64,000 nt of DNA from Flavimaribacter sp039888615. Lineage in GTDB: Bacteria; Pseudomonadota; Alphaproteobacteria; Rhizobiales; Rhizobiaceae. Positions 43,100 to 51,712 of this stretch are shown here, piece by piece. A model generated the notes under the pieces. That model saw only the letters and a list, made by a program, of their open reading frames with translations, was not told where the DNA came from and searched no databases. The stretch lies in assembly GCA_039888615.1 (NCBI GenBank), contig JBDQQS010000004.1. One strand, 5' to 3'. The position numbers and the translations under genes are program-made. Each line of letters opens with the position of its first letter. Position 1 is the first letter of the stretch.

Positions 43100-43711
43100 T
43101 TGACCAAAATATTGAATTCCCGACTCTTCTTCTGGTTCCTGCTGGCCTTGCCGGGAATTCCCATGATGATCGGACTTTTGGGCGGAGAGCCCCTCGAAGA
43201 CGGACAGCCGGTGGTTCAGGCCCTGCTGCATCCGACGGGTGAGTTCGCAGCCCGGTTCATGATCGTCGCCATGATGATCACGCCGCTGCGCATGCTTTTC
43301 CCGAGAGCGCGCTGGCCGGTCTGGCTGATGCGCAGGCGCCGCTATCTGGGCGTCGCCGCCTTTGGTTACGCCCTCGCTCATACGCTGCTTTATCTTGCCG
43401 ATATGGGGACGCTGAAACTCGTTCTCGATGAAATTGGAGCGCCCGGCATATGGACCGGCTGGATCGCGCTGGCGATCTTCATCCCGCTCGCCGTGACCAG
43501 CAACAACGCCGTGCAGCGCTACCTGCTCTCGTGGTGGAAGCCGCTGCAGCGCTGGGTTTATCCGGCGGCGTTGCTGACGCTCGCTCACTGGATACTGATC
43601 CACGACAACATGGCGGCGGCGCTTGTCAACTTCGCGCCGCTTGCTCTGCTCGAAATCTACAGACTTTGGAAGATGTTCAATCTTCGCGTCAATGCTCAGA
43701 TTGCCCGTTAA
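43100..43711 (+). CDS. msrQ: MsrQ/YedZ-like heme-binding membrane protein
   Basis: A 203-residue ferric-reductase-like membrane protein with about five or six helices and histidines in or near helices (YALAHTLLYL, LTLAHWILIHDN) suited to b-heme ligation. MsrQ passes electrons from the quinone pool to the periplasmic methionine sulfoxide reductase MsrP. No msrP gene is adjacent. The start is a TTG at 43100; no ATG gives a complete first helix. A PepSY-like protein gene follows 20 bp later, so this unit may instead serve a different redox partner. Confidence 0.8.
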   Translation: MTKILNSRLFFWFLLALPGIPMMIGLLGGEPLEDGQPVVQALLHPTGEFAARFMIVAMMITPLRMLFPRARWPVWLMRRRRYLGVAAFGYALAHTLLYLADMGTLKLVLDEIGAPGIWTGWIALAIFIPLAVTSNNAVQRYLLSWWKPLQRWVYPAALLTLAHWILIHDNMAAALVNFAPLALLEIYRLWKMFNLRVNAQIAR

Positions 43712-43731
43712 CGATGAGAAAAGGAAACGAC

Positions 43732-44037
43732 ATGACTTTCGCCCGCACTATCGCCTCTGCAGCAGTTCTCGCGGCCGTTACGACGCCCGCCTTCGCGACC
43801 GGCCTCATGACCTGCGATTCCGGTGACAAGACATCCTGGCAGTCTTCGGACCAGCTCAAAGAAAAGATGACCGCCGACGGCTGGCAAGTCACCCGGATCA
43901 AGGAAGATGGCGGATGTTATGAAGCCTACGGCACAACGCCGGAAGGACAGCGCGTCGAGGCCTATTACGATCCGTTGACGCTGGAGCTTCTGCTGATCGC
44001 GCGTCGCGGTCAGGTTCTCTTCAAAAAAGAGGACTGA
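43732..44037 (+). CDS. Secreted PepSY-like small protein
   Basis: A 101-residue protein with a signal peptide (TIASAAVLAAVTTPAFA, cleavage near residue 22) and a small domain that resembles PepSY (DQLKEKMTADGWQVTRIKEDGGCYEAYGTT given by position 38-67; then EAYYDPLTLELL). Two cysteines in the mature part (Cys27, Cys60) could form a disulfide. AAAGGAAA precedes the ATG. It follows the MsrQ-like gene by 20 bp on the same strand, and the two are likely cotranscribed. Its function is not known. Confidence 0.78.
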   Translation: MTFARTIASAAVLAAVTTPAFATGLMTCDSGDKTSWQSSDQLKEKMTADGWQVTRIKEDGGCYEAYGTTPEGQRVEAYYDPLTLELLLIARRGQVLFKKED

Positions 44038-44052
44038 CAGGCTGTCGCTAGG

Positions 44053-44919
44053 TCAGCCCTTGCCCTTCCAGGGGATCAGCCAGCGCTCGAGGTAACGCAT
44101 CAGGATTTCGATGATGTAGCCGATGATGCCGATGATGATGATGCCGATGACGACCGTGTCGGTCTGCAGGAAGTTCTTGGCGATCATGATCATTGAGCCC
44201 ACGCCGCGGTCGGCGGCGACGAGTTCGGCGGCGACCACCGTACCCCAGCACACACCCATGGACGTGCGCAGGCCCGTGAAGATCTCGGGCAGGGCATTCG
44301 GCAGGATGACGTGGCGCAGAATCTGCGCCTTGGACGCGCCGAGCGAGTAGGCGGCGTGAACTTTCGATATACGCACGCTGGAAACGCCGGAGCGCGCCGC
44401 GATGGTCATGATGAACAATGACGCCAGGAACAGCAGGAATATCTTCGCGGTCTCGTCGATGCCGAACCACAGAATGATCAGTGGAATAAGCGCGAGCGGC
44501 GGAATGGGACGCATGAACTCGACGACCGGATCGAACAGACCCCGCGCCACCGAGGAAAGGCCCATAGCGAACCCCAGTGGAATTCCGACAAGAGCGCCGA
44601 AGAAGACGCCGGACAGCACCCGGAAGACGCTGATGCCGACATGCTCCCACAAGGGGACTCCGCGAAACCCTTCGGTGACCAGCAGGTAGATCCGGTTCCA
44701 GGTGCCGCCGATGGTCGGCCAGTAGAACGGCTCTATGACGCCGGCGACCGAGGTTAGCACCCATAGGGCGCCGAGGCCGAAAACAATGATAATGCTGTAG
44801 AAGCGGCCGGAATTGATCGCGCTTGCGTCGCCGAACTTGGCCGTCTTCTGTCGGGTAAATGCGTTGTCGGCAAGGCCCAGCCAGATGGCGATGTCGGAAG
44901 GTTCTTTCTTTTCTGACAT
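44053..44919 (-). CDS. tauC: Taurine-type ABC transporter permease
   Basis: A 288-residue inner-membrane permease of the BPD_transp_1 family with about six helices and the EAA-like loop (YSLGASKAQILRHVILPNALP). The middle resembles TauC/SsuC (MRPIPPLALIPLIILWFGI). It forms the channel of an importer with the following two genes in the minus-strand operon (order tauA, tauB, tauC) and ends the operon. It overlaps no gene; the gap to tauB is 4 bp. The taurine assignment rests on tauR and xsc nearby. Confidence 0.86.
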   Translation of the reverse strand: MSEKKEPSDIAIWLGLADNAFTRQKTAKFGDASAINSGRFYSIIIVFGLGALWVLTSVAGVIEPFYWPTIGGTWNRIYLLVTEGFRGVPLWEHVGISVFRVLSGVFFGALVGIPLGFAMGLSSVARGLFDPVVEFMRPIPPLALIPLIILWFGIDETAKIFLLFLASLFIMTIAARSGVSSVRISKVHAAYSLGASKAQILRHVILPNALPEIFTGLRTSMGVCWGTVVAAELVAADRGVGSMIMIAKNFLQTDTVVIGIIIIGIIGYIIEILMRYLERWLIPWKGKG

Positions 44920-44923
44920 GTCT

Positions 44924-45724
44924 CTATCCTGTCGCCTGTCCCATGATCTCCTCCTCCATTTCCCAGATCATGGACAGGATTTCCTCACGCCTAGCCACGA
45001 ATTCGGACCCCGCCTTGATGTCGCGCGGGCTTTTCGTCATGCCCTCGTCTGCGAATGGCAGGTCATAGATTTTTTCGATGCGTCCGGGCCGCGGCGCCAT
45101 CACGATCAGTTTCTCACCGAGGAAAAGCGCCTCCTCGACCGAATGGGTGATCAGGATGATGGTCTTGCCGGTCTCTTTCCAGAGCTTCAGCACAAGGCCC
45201 TGCATTTTCTCGCGCGTCAGGGCGTCGAGGGCGCCGAGCGGCTCGTCCATCAGGATGACGTCCGGATCGTTTGCAAGGCAACGGGCCAGCGCCACGCGTT
45301 GCTGCATGCCGCCGGACAGTTGATAGACCGGCTTCTTGCCGAAATCGGCAAGGCCGACCGTCGCCAGAAGATGCTCCACCCTGTCGCGTGTCTCGGCCCG
45401 CGGCTTGCCCGCCATGTTTGGACCAAACGCGACATTGTCGGCGACCGTAAGCCACTCAAACAGCGCGCCCTGCTGGAACACCATGCCGCGTTCGGAGCCT
45501 GGTCCCCGCACGACTTTGCCGTTCAGCCGGACTTCGCCGGCGGTTGGCGCCAGAAAACCGGCGATGATGTTCAGCAACGTCGTTTTGCCGCACCCAGACG
45601 GACCCAGCACGGAAACGAGTTCGCCTTCGCGAATATCCAGGTTTACGTCCTGCAGGGCGTGGACTTCGCCACCCCCGGTCAGCGTAAAGACCATGGACAC
45701 GCCATCGATCGTAATACCGGACAT
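44924..45724 (-). CDS. tauB: Taurine-type ABC transporter ATPase
   Basis: A 266-residue ATPase. Walker A is GPSGCGKTT, the signature LSGGMQQR, and Walker B ILMDEPLGALDA, followed by LITHSVEEALFLG. It closely parallels the ATPase at 14884, as expected for the nitrate/taurine subfamily. It lies 71 bp downstream of tauA with a GC hairpin in between, and 4 bp before tauC. Confidence 0.88.
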   Translation of the reverse strand: MSGITIDGVSMVFTLTGGGEVHALQDVNLDIREGELVSVLGPSGCGKTTLLNIIAGFLAPTAGEVRLNGKVVRGPGSERGMVFQQGALFEWLTVADNVAFGPNMAGKPRAETRDRVEHLLATVGLADFGKKPVYQLSGGMQQRVALARCLANDPDVILMDEPLGALDALTREKMQGLVLKLWKETGKTIILITHSVEEALFLGEKLIVMAPRPGRIEKIYDLPFADEGMTKSPRDIKAGSEFVARREEILSMIWEMEEEIMGQATG

Positions 45725-45757
45725 CGCTTACTCCTGACCGGTTCTGAAAAGATAAAG

Positions 45758-45778
45758 GGGAGCCGTGAAACGGCTCCC
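45758..45778 (-). other. Intergenic hairpin between tauA and tauB
   Basis: GGGAGCCGT and ACGGCTCCC form a 9-bp perfect stem with a 3-base loop. Read on the minus strand it is followed by CCTTTATCTTTT, a weak U-tract. It may act as a partial terminator or an RNA-stabilising element that raises binding-protein output over the membrane subunits. Confidence 0.6.
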
Positions 45779-45795
45779 GTGTCGCTGCCCGTCGA

Positions 45796-46782
45796 TCAGG
45801 GCAGATAGTTCGGATCGATGAACTGTTCGTAGCTGTCGAGCGCTGCGTCCATGCCGCCGGCTGCGACCATGACGTCGGCGACGCCCTTGGTCATTTCCTG
45901 AACGCCACCGCCCATCCAGTTTGTGCTCTTCTGGTCTTCAGCGGTCGGGAAGCCGAAATTGGCGATCATGCCCTTGGTCGCCTGCGCGTCCATGCCGGAC
46001 GCCTGGGCAATCACTGGCAGGGCTGCGTCCGGATCGGCCTTGTAGGCCTCGTTCGCCTTTTCGGTCACGTCGAGGAATTTTTCGACGAGATCGGGGTGCT
46101 CGGTGGCGAACTCGTTGGTGACCGTGATGATGTCGAACGTGTTGATGCCGACGGCTTCCTGCTCGGCGCCGGTCATCAGCGGCTTGCCGAATTCACGCAT
46201 GCGGGTCAACGCGCCGCCAAAGCCGCATGCCATGACGACATCGCCGCGTGCCAGCGCGACAGCGCCGTCCGGCGGGTTCATCTGCACCAGGTTGACGTTG
46301 TTCACGTCGACGCCAAGGTGATCGAGGGTCTTCAGCAATTTGTAGTGCGTGACGTTGCCGATCGGCGTCGCCACCTTCTTGCCTTCAAGGTCCTTTGCGT
46401 TGTCCTTGGTAATGCCCGCGTCGTCGCGCACGATGCAATTGTCATTCTCGGCATACGTTACTGCGATGCCGACCAGCTTGAGTGGCGCGCCGGTGCTTAC
46501 GCCGACAACGAATGGAACGAAGCCCTGGCTGTAAGCGATCTGGACGTCGCCGGAGACCATCGCCTGGGTCATCTCGTTGCCGTTTCCGAAGGCGCGCCAT
46601 TTCACCTTGACGCCCATTTCATCGTCATAGGTTCCCTTCATCTGGGCGACCTGGTTGGCCGTCGGCCATTCCAGGAAGTAGGCGACAGTGATTTCATCCA
46701 TCGCCAGAGCGGCTGGAATGGAAGCAGTGACCGATATCATCGCTCCGGCGGCGATCGCGGCGAGTTTCGTCTTGAAGGACAT
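45796..46782 (-). CDS. tauA: Taurine-type ABC transporter substrate-binding protein
   Basis: A 328-residue periplasmic binding protein with a signal peptide (residues 1-27, ending PAALAM). The mature part begins DEITVAYFLEWPTANQVAQ, typical of TauA-like proteins in alphaproteobacteria, and continues with motifs of the family (GDVQIAYSQGFVPFV, KVATPIGNVTHYKLL). It delivers taurine or a related sulfonate to TauBC. AGGGGA lies before the ATG. It is divergent from the DUF4396 gene. Confidence 0.88.
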   Translation of the reverse strand: MSFKTKLAAIAAGAMISVTASIPAALAMDEITVAYFLEWPTANQVAQMKGTYDDEMGVKVKWRAFGNGNEMTQAMVSGDVQIAYSQGFVPFVVGVSTGAPLKLVGIAVTYAENDNCIVRDDAGITKDNAKDLEGKKVATPIGNVTHYKLLKTLDHLGVDVNNVNLVQMNPPDGAVALARGDVVMACGFGGALTRMREFGKPLMTGAEQEAVGINTFDIITVTNEFATEHPDLVEKFLDVTEKANEAYKADPDAALPVIAQASGMDAQATKGMIANFGFPTAEDQKSTNWMGGGVQEMTKGVADVMVAAGGMDAALDSYEQFIDPNYLP

Positions 46783-47168
46783 TTTATTCCCCTTTGATTG
46801 TTATGGAGGCGACCAGTTGATCCGGTTTCTTCAAACTGTGAAGGCGCGAGATTGAGCGCCGTCATCACACTGCAATATTCCGCGAAAACGGCCCCACGTC
46901 CAGTATTCATCAACTCAACTGCGCCTATGCCATTAGGCCGCAATAGATAACGCCAAAGGTAGTGCCAGCCCTGACTCCTGCTTGGCGCCAGTCCAGAAAC
47001 GTCATGGAAATAGTCCTTTGAATACAGGCGTGTTGGGCTGTCTAATCCTTTGGTCGAAAGCAACTGGCGCCCACACCGCTCAATCGCGCGGTTGTAGTTT
47101 GCGATTGCCAGGGCCTCAACAATCCCGTTAGATTTATTTTCGTCGCGAACAGTTTGGGGGCTTCGATT
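46783..47168. other. Divergent intergenic region tauA / DUF4396
   Basis: These 386 bp contain no gene I can support. They must hold the tauA promoter. On the minus strand CTGGCGCCAA (46982-46991) and an overlapping CTGGAC (46991-46996) resemble half-sites also seen near xsc and tauR, but are about 200 bp from tauA and could be chance. Weakly coding-looking frames cross the region without a ribosome-binding site. Confidence 0.4.
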
Positions 47169-48086
47169 ATGCTCGACGGCGCAATGACCGTATGGTTTTT
47201 GATGACGGGACTCAGTCTTGCATTCGTCATCTGGGACTCCGTCAGCAATGGCGTCACAAGCTGGGTTCAGCGCGCCGCCTGGATTTTGGTAACGGCCTAT
47301 ACCGGCGTCTTGGGTCTGTTCTTCTATCTGTTGACCTGCCGCCGGCCCTTTGTCGGCGGGCACGATCAATTCACCAAACCGGTCTGGAAGCAGGCGGTCA
47401 ACAGCGAGATGCATTGCCTCGCCGGCGATGCGACGGGCATCCTGGCGGCAGCCCTTGTCCTTTCTTTATTCGAACTGGCCAATGGCTGGGACGCCGTCGC
47501 CGAATATGCCGCCGGTTTCATCTTCGGTCTTTTTATATTTCAGGCGCTGATGATGCTCGGAATGTACCAGGGCGACTACATGCTGGCGGTCCGGAAGACC
47601 GTCTTCGCCGAGACTGTATCGATGAACTTTGTGATGGCGGGCATGATCCCGGTCATGGTGATCCTTGCGGACTATTGGCCGGAGTCGCGCCATCCCGGCG
47701 CGGCGTCCTTCTGGTTCCGGATGAGTCTGGCAAGCGTCGTCGGCGGTTTTATCGCCTATCCGATCAATTACTGGCTGGTGGCGAGCCATCTCAAACACGG
47801 ATGCATGACACTGCCGGGCGCCGACGGGCCAGCGCCGAAACTTGGGCACAGTTCACCGGAGATGTCGACGCAACATGAACATGGCGCGCATGCGCACCAT
47901 CATGGTGCAGACGACCTGCAATCCGGACACATGGTGCATGCGGCGCATGGCGCCCATGGAGAGCATGGTGGAATGCAGATGCGATCGCTATCCCTGTCTG
48001 TCGCAACAGCGTTGGTCGTCTTTTCCTTCGCGGTCCTGCTCGCCGCGCTGATCGCCACGAACATCTACACGCCGATCAGGTTCTGA
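47169..48086 (+). CDS. DUF4396 membrane protein with His-rich insert
   Basis: A 305-residue integral membrane protein of about seven helices. SEMHCLAGDATGI near residue 79 and AVRKTVFAETVSMN near residue 140 are the conserved parts of DUF4396. Between the last two helices is a histidine-rich stretch (about residues 236-267, with HEHGAHAHHH and GAHGEHGG) that could bind a metal such as Ni, Co, Zn or Cu. The ATG at 47169 follows a GGGGG. It lies between the divergent tauA and the convergent xsc, and may be part of the sulfonate island or a passenger. Function unknown. Confidence 0.8.
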   Translation: MLDGAMTVWFLMTGLSLAFVIWDSVSNGVTSWVQRAAWILVTAYTGVLGLFFYLLTCRRPFVGGHDQFTKPVWKQAVNSEMHCLAGDATGILAAALVLSLFELANGWDAVAEYAAGFIFGLFIFQALMMLGMYQGDYMLAVRKTVFAETVSMNFVMAGMIPVMVILADYWPESRHPGAASFWFRMSLASVVGGFIAYPINYWLVASHLKHGCMTLPGADGPAPKLGHSSPEMSTQHEHGAHAHHHGADDLQSGHMVHAAHGAHGEHGGMQMRSLSLSVATALVVFSFAVLLAALIATNIYTPIRF

Positions 48087-48088
48087 AC

Positions 48089-49864
48089 CTAGGCGCCCGC
48101 TTGCGGTCGCATATCGGCCGGGTCGATCCCGGCGACCTCCACCGGCTTCTTCATCGCGTCGCGCCGGAATGGTTCACCCAGTTCCTGGTTGAGGATAACT
48201 TCTATGAAGGTCGTCACGCCATCGGCCTGGTCCTTGCAGGATTGCGCCAGGGCCGATGTCAGTTCCTCCTGGGTGCGCGCCGTTACGCCTTTAAGGCCAC
48301 AGCCCTCTGCGACCTTCGCGTAGGAAAGATGCGGATCGAGCTCCGTGCCAACGAAATTATTGTCGAACCACAGCGTCGTGTTCCGTTTCTCGGCGCCCCA
48401 CTGGTAGTTTCGGAAGACAACCATGGTGATCGCCGGCCATTCTTCGCGGCCGCAGGAGGTCATTTCGCTCATGGAGATGCCGAACGCGCCGTCGCCTGCA
48501 AATCCAACGACAGGCGTGTCCGGACAGCCGATCTTCGCTCCGAGAATGGCGGGAAAGCCATATCCGCAGGGACCGAACAGGCCGGGCGCCAGATATTTGC
48601 GGCCTTCCTCGAATGTCGGATAGGCGTTGCCGATGGCGCAATTGTTGCCAATGTCGCTGGAGATGATCGCATCCTTGGGAAGTCCTGCCTGGATCGCCCG
48701 CCAAGCCATGCGCGGCGACATGCGGTCGGGTTCGCGATTGCGCGCGTCCTCGTTCCATACGGTTCCCGGATCGTCCTCTTCGTGGTCCATACCGCTAAGA
48801 GTCTGGAGCCAGGCCGACTTGGTCTGATGAATGAGGGCCTTTCGGTCGTCGCGTCCCTTGTCTCCGGCTGCAGGCGTAAGTTTCTCGAGTATCCTTTTTG
48901 CGACCTGCTTTGCGTCACCGCAAATGCCGACGGTCACCTTCTTGGTCAATCCGATGCGGTCGGCGTTGATGTCGACCTGGATGATTTTTGCGTCTTTCGG
49001 CCAGTAGTCGATGCCGTAACCGGGCAGCGTCGAAAACGGATTGAGGCGGGTGCCGAGCGCAAGCACCACGTCGGCCTTCGAGATCAGCTCCATGGCCGCG
49101 CGCGATCCATTGTAGCCGAGCGGGCCGCAGGCGAGCGGATGGCTTCCCGGGAAGCTGTCATTGTGCTGGTAGCCGCTGGCGACCGGCGCGTCGAGCCGCT
49201 CAGCCAGTGCTTTGCATGCGTCAATTGCGCCGCCGATGACCACGCCCGCGCCTGACAGGATGACCGGAAACTCCGCGTCGGAGAGGAGTGCGGCTGCCTC
49301 GGCGATCGCGTCTTCGCCACCGGCCGGGCGTTCCAGCATGACGATTTGCGGCAGTTCTATATCGATAACCTGGGTCCAGAAATCGCGCGGCACGTTGATC
49401 TGAGCCGGGGCGGAGCCGCGCCAGGCTTTCAGGATGACGCGGTTCAGCACCTCCGCCATGCGCGAGGGATCGCGCACCTCTTCCTGGTAGCAGACCATGT
49501 CGCGGAACAAGGCCATTTGCTCGACTTCCTGGAAACCGCCCTGGCCGATGGTCTTGTTGGCCGCCTGCGGCGTCACCAGCAGCATCGGCGTATGGTTCCA
49601 GTAGGCGGTCTTGATCGGCGTGACGAAATTGGTGATCCCGGGGCCGTTCTGGGCGACAGCCATGGCCATCTTGCCGGTCGCTCTCGTATAGCCGTCGCAG
49701 ATAATCCCCGCATTGCATTCGTGCGCGCAATCCCAGAAGGTGATGCCCGCCTGCGGGAAGAGATCCGATATGGGCATCATGGCGGAACCGATGATACCGA
49801 ACGAATGTTCGATCCCGTGCATCTGCAGCACCTTCACGAATGCCTCTTCGGTTGTCATCTTCAT
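48089..49864 (-). CDS. xsc: Sulfoacetaldehyde acetyltransferase
   Basis: A 591-residue thiamine-diphosphate enzyme that turns sulfoacetaldehyde and phosphate into acetyl phosphate and sulfite. The N-terminus (MTTEEAFVKVLQMHGIEHSFGIIGS in positions 3-27) and HECNAGIICDGYTRATG are Xsc-specific; the ThDP motif is GFAGDGAFGIS ending at RNYQWG. The start at 49864 has GAGGAA upstream; the frame runs 126 codons further, into the tauR coding region, and that part is not credible. It is 125 bp downstream of tauR on the same strand. The enzymes forming sulfoacetaldehyde (Tpa or TauXY) and using acetyl phosphate (Pta) are not in the window. Confidence 0.95.
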   Translation of the reverse strand: MKMTTEEAFVKVLQMHGIEHSFGIIGSAMMPISDLFPQAGITFWDCAHECNAGIICDGYTRATGKMAMAVAQNGPGITNFVTPIKTAYWNHTPMLLVTPQAANKTIGQGGFQEVEQMALFRDMVCYQEEVRDPSRMAEVLNRVILKAWRGSAPAQINVPRDFWTQVIDIELPQIVMLERPAGGEDAIAEAAALLSDAEFPVILSGAGVVIGGAIDACKALAERLDAPVASGYQHNDSFPGSHPLACGPLGYNGSRAAMELISKADVVLALGTRLNPFSTLPGYGIDYWPKDAKIIQVDINADRIGLTKKVTVGICGDAKQVAKRILEKLTPAAGDKGRDDRKALIHQTKSAWLQTLSGMDHEEDDPGTVWNEDARNREPDRMSPRMAWRAIQAGLPKDAIISSDIGNNCAIGNAYPTFEEGRKYLAPGLFGPCGYGFPAILGAKIGCPDTPVVGFAGDGAFGISMSEMTSCGREEWPAITMVVFRNYQWGAEKRNTTLWFDNNFVGTELDPHLSYAKVAEGCGLKGVTARTQEELTSALAQSCKDQADGVTTFIEVILNQELGEPFRRDAMKKPVEVAGIDPADMRPQAGA

Positions 49865-49940
49865 CGCTTGGTTCCTCTCTTTGATCCCTGGCGTAGGTTT
49901 GCCGCCTGTTTGACTGATAGGAGTTTTGACCGGTCCTTGC

Positions 49941-49973
49941 TTAGAACCAGATCGGTCCAATGATTTGCGCCAG
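49941..49973 (-). promoter_or_regulatory. Possible TauR half-sites upstream of xsc
   Basis: On the minus strand CTGGCGCAAA (49973-49964) and CTGGTTCTAA (49950-49941) resemble the CTGG-N3/4-AA repeats found upstream of the gene at 51713. They are 23 bp apart, about two helical turns, and 77-109 bp upstream of xsc. A candidate TauR site. Confidence 0.4.
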
Positions 49974-49989
49974 CGGCGGTAAACTGGCT

Positions 49990-51471
49990 CTACTGATCCT
50001 GCCGCATCGCCTTGATGATATGGGCGAGGCGTTCGATTCCCGGCTCGATCCGTTCTTCCGAAATAGAGGAAAAGCCGAGGCGGAAATAGTTGCGGTGCGC
50101 ATCCGGTTCGCTGAAATAGATGTCGCCCGGCTCGATAATCACGCCGTCCTCCAGGGCTCTGGCTGCAAGCTCCGTGCTGTCGAGCCATTCGGGGCCTTTG
50201 ACCCAGTAGGACGTGCCGCCGAAACAGGGGGCTTCCGCCCATCCGGGAAACCAGGCGTCAAGCGCCTTACCCATGGCCATCCAACGGTTGCGGTAGCTGC
50301 GGTGAAGCCGCCCGATCAGTGTGTCGTGGTGGCCAAGGGCGAGAAACAGCGCGACCACGCCCTGATTGTTTCCAGGTGGGTGGCGCAGCATTAGCCGTCG
50401 CAGGGCGCGGGCTTCGTGAATGAGCGGCGCTGGCGCAACCATGAAGCCCATCCGCAGACCTGGCATCAGCGATTTCGAAAGGCTGCCGACGTAGAGAACG
50501 CGCTGTGCGCCATCGAGCGATTTCAACGCCGGCGTCGGCTCGCCTTCGTAGTTGGTCTCCGATTCGTAGTCGTCTTCGATAATCAGGCTGTCGGCTTCCT
50601 CGGCCCAGGCGAGGAGCTGCTTGCGGCGCTCCAGCGACATCGTCACATTGGTCGGATATTGATGGCTCGGCGTGACGAAGACGAGTTCCGAGTCGGCCAA
50701 TTCCTCGCCCACAACAATGCCTTCGCTGTCGACCGGAACCGGATTGATGGCGTCCGTTCTCAAGCTGAAAATATTGCGGATATCCGGATAGCCCGGATTT
50801 TCGATCGCCACCTTCGTGCCCTGCTTCACCAGCAGGCTGGAGAGGATATAGAGCGCGTTCTGCGCACCGAGGGTCAACAGGATTTCATCCGGCTCGGCAA
50901 AGATGCCGCGTCGGGTCAGGATGCGCTGACGTATCTGCTCGATCAGCATCTGATCGTCTTCGGCGAAATGGTCGTTGGTCCAGGCGTCCAGCCATTTGCG
51001 CCCCATGGACTGCCGCATGCAGTCCCGCCAGGCGGCGATCGGAAACAGCGCGGCGTCAGCCTGTCCGTAGATGAACGGGTAGGGGTAGTCATGCCAGTTG
51101 GACGGCTTGACAATGTTCGCCTGATCGCTCGGATGGACCCGGAACCGCGCCGCCCAGTCGGTCGTCGGCGTCATTTTCGATGGATTGGCGGCTGGTTTCA
51201 TACCCGATACGGCGCCGTCGTGAATATCGGGCGACACGTAGAAACCGGAGCGTTCCCGCGCCACCAAGTATCCGTCGGAGGCCAGCGCCTGATAGGCCAG
51301 CATCACGGTGTTGCGCGACACGTGGAGCCGCTTCGCCATGGAGCGCGTAGAGGGTATCGGCGCGCCAACCGGAAGCTGCCCGGACAGCATGGCCGAGACC
51401 AGCATCTCGCGGATCTGGGTCTGCAGCGTCGTCATTTCCATGCGTTCGACATGGAACAGGGAATTGCGCAT
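49990..51471 (-). CDS. tauR: MocR-family taurine regulator TauR
   Basis: A 493-residue GntR/aminotransferase fusion. The winged helix lies around residues 15-85 (PSTRSMAKRLHVSRNTVMLAYQAL given by position), and the aminotransferase-like part keeps the PLP lysine in YVGSLSKSLMPGLRMGF. TauR proteins activate taurine catabolic genes. The start at 51471 (MRNSLFHVERMEM) is a judgement: the ribosome-binding site is weak and the frame runs 93 codons further without similarity. It lies upstream of xsc and is divergent from a dimethylglycine dehydrogenase-like gene. Perfect tandem 11-bp repeats lie in that divergent region. Confidence 0.88.
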   Translation of the reverse strand: MRNSLFHVERMEMTTLQTQIREMLVSAMLSGQLPVGAPIPSTRSMAKRLHVSRNTVMLAYQALASDGYLVARERSGFYVSPDIHDGAVSGMKPAANPSKMTPTTDWAARFRVHPSDQANIVKPSNWHDYPYPFIYGQADAALFPIAAWRDCMRQSMGRKWLDAWTNDHFAEDDQMLIEQIRQRILTRRGIFAEPDEILLTLGAQNALYILSSLLVKQGTKVAIENPGYPDIRNIFSLRTDAINPVPVDSEGIVVGEELADSELVFVTPSHQYPTNVTMSLERRKQLLAWAEEADSLIIEDDYESETNYEGEPTPALKSLDGAQRVLYVGSLSKSLMPGLRMGFMVAPAPLIHEARALRRLMLRHPPGNNQGVVALFLALGHHDTLIGRLHRSYRNRWMAMGKALDAWFPGWAEAPCFGGTSYWVKGPEWLDSTELAARALEDGVIIEPGDIYFSEPDAHRNYFRLGFSSISEERIEPGIERLAHIIKAMRQDQ

Positions 51472-51655
51472 GGCGTCGTCGTTCCGGTTGGTTTTGTAAA
51501 TCGGTGAAACTGGCCCTATAGTGCGGCCAATATTGCTCCCATGATCGGCGGAGGAAAACTGCGGTGAGTTTGCGGAAATGTCAATATGCGCCGGAAATTC
51601 TGACATTTCAGCGTAAATTGTCGCCTGGAAGTCGCGCCTGGCCATGTGGCGATCA

Positions 51656-51687
51656 CTGGCGTCATCTGGTATCAAACTGGTATCAAA
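51656..51687. promoter_or_regulatory. Tandem repeats, candidate TauR operator
   Basis: CTGGTATCAAA is repeated exactly at 51666-51676 and 51677-51687, with a degenerate copy CTGGCGTCAT at 51656-51665. Head-to-tail repeats one helical turn apart are what MocR-type regulators bind. They end 26 bp before the gene start at 51713 and lie between it and the divergent tauR. Confidence 0.65.
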
Positions 51688-51712
51688 AGCTTTAGGTGTA
51701 GGAGAAGCGCGT

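Noticed and set aside
46737..47414. Minus-strand frame crossing the tauA promoter region
   Set aside because: It overlaps tauA and the DUF4396 gene, has no ribosome-binding site and shows no recognised domain. I considered a decayed gene remnant but cannot support one.
49865..50242. N-terminal extension of xsc
   Set aside because: The 126 extra codons overlap tauR, lack similarity to ThDP enzymes, and the internal start at 49864 has a good GAGGAA site.
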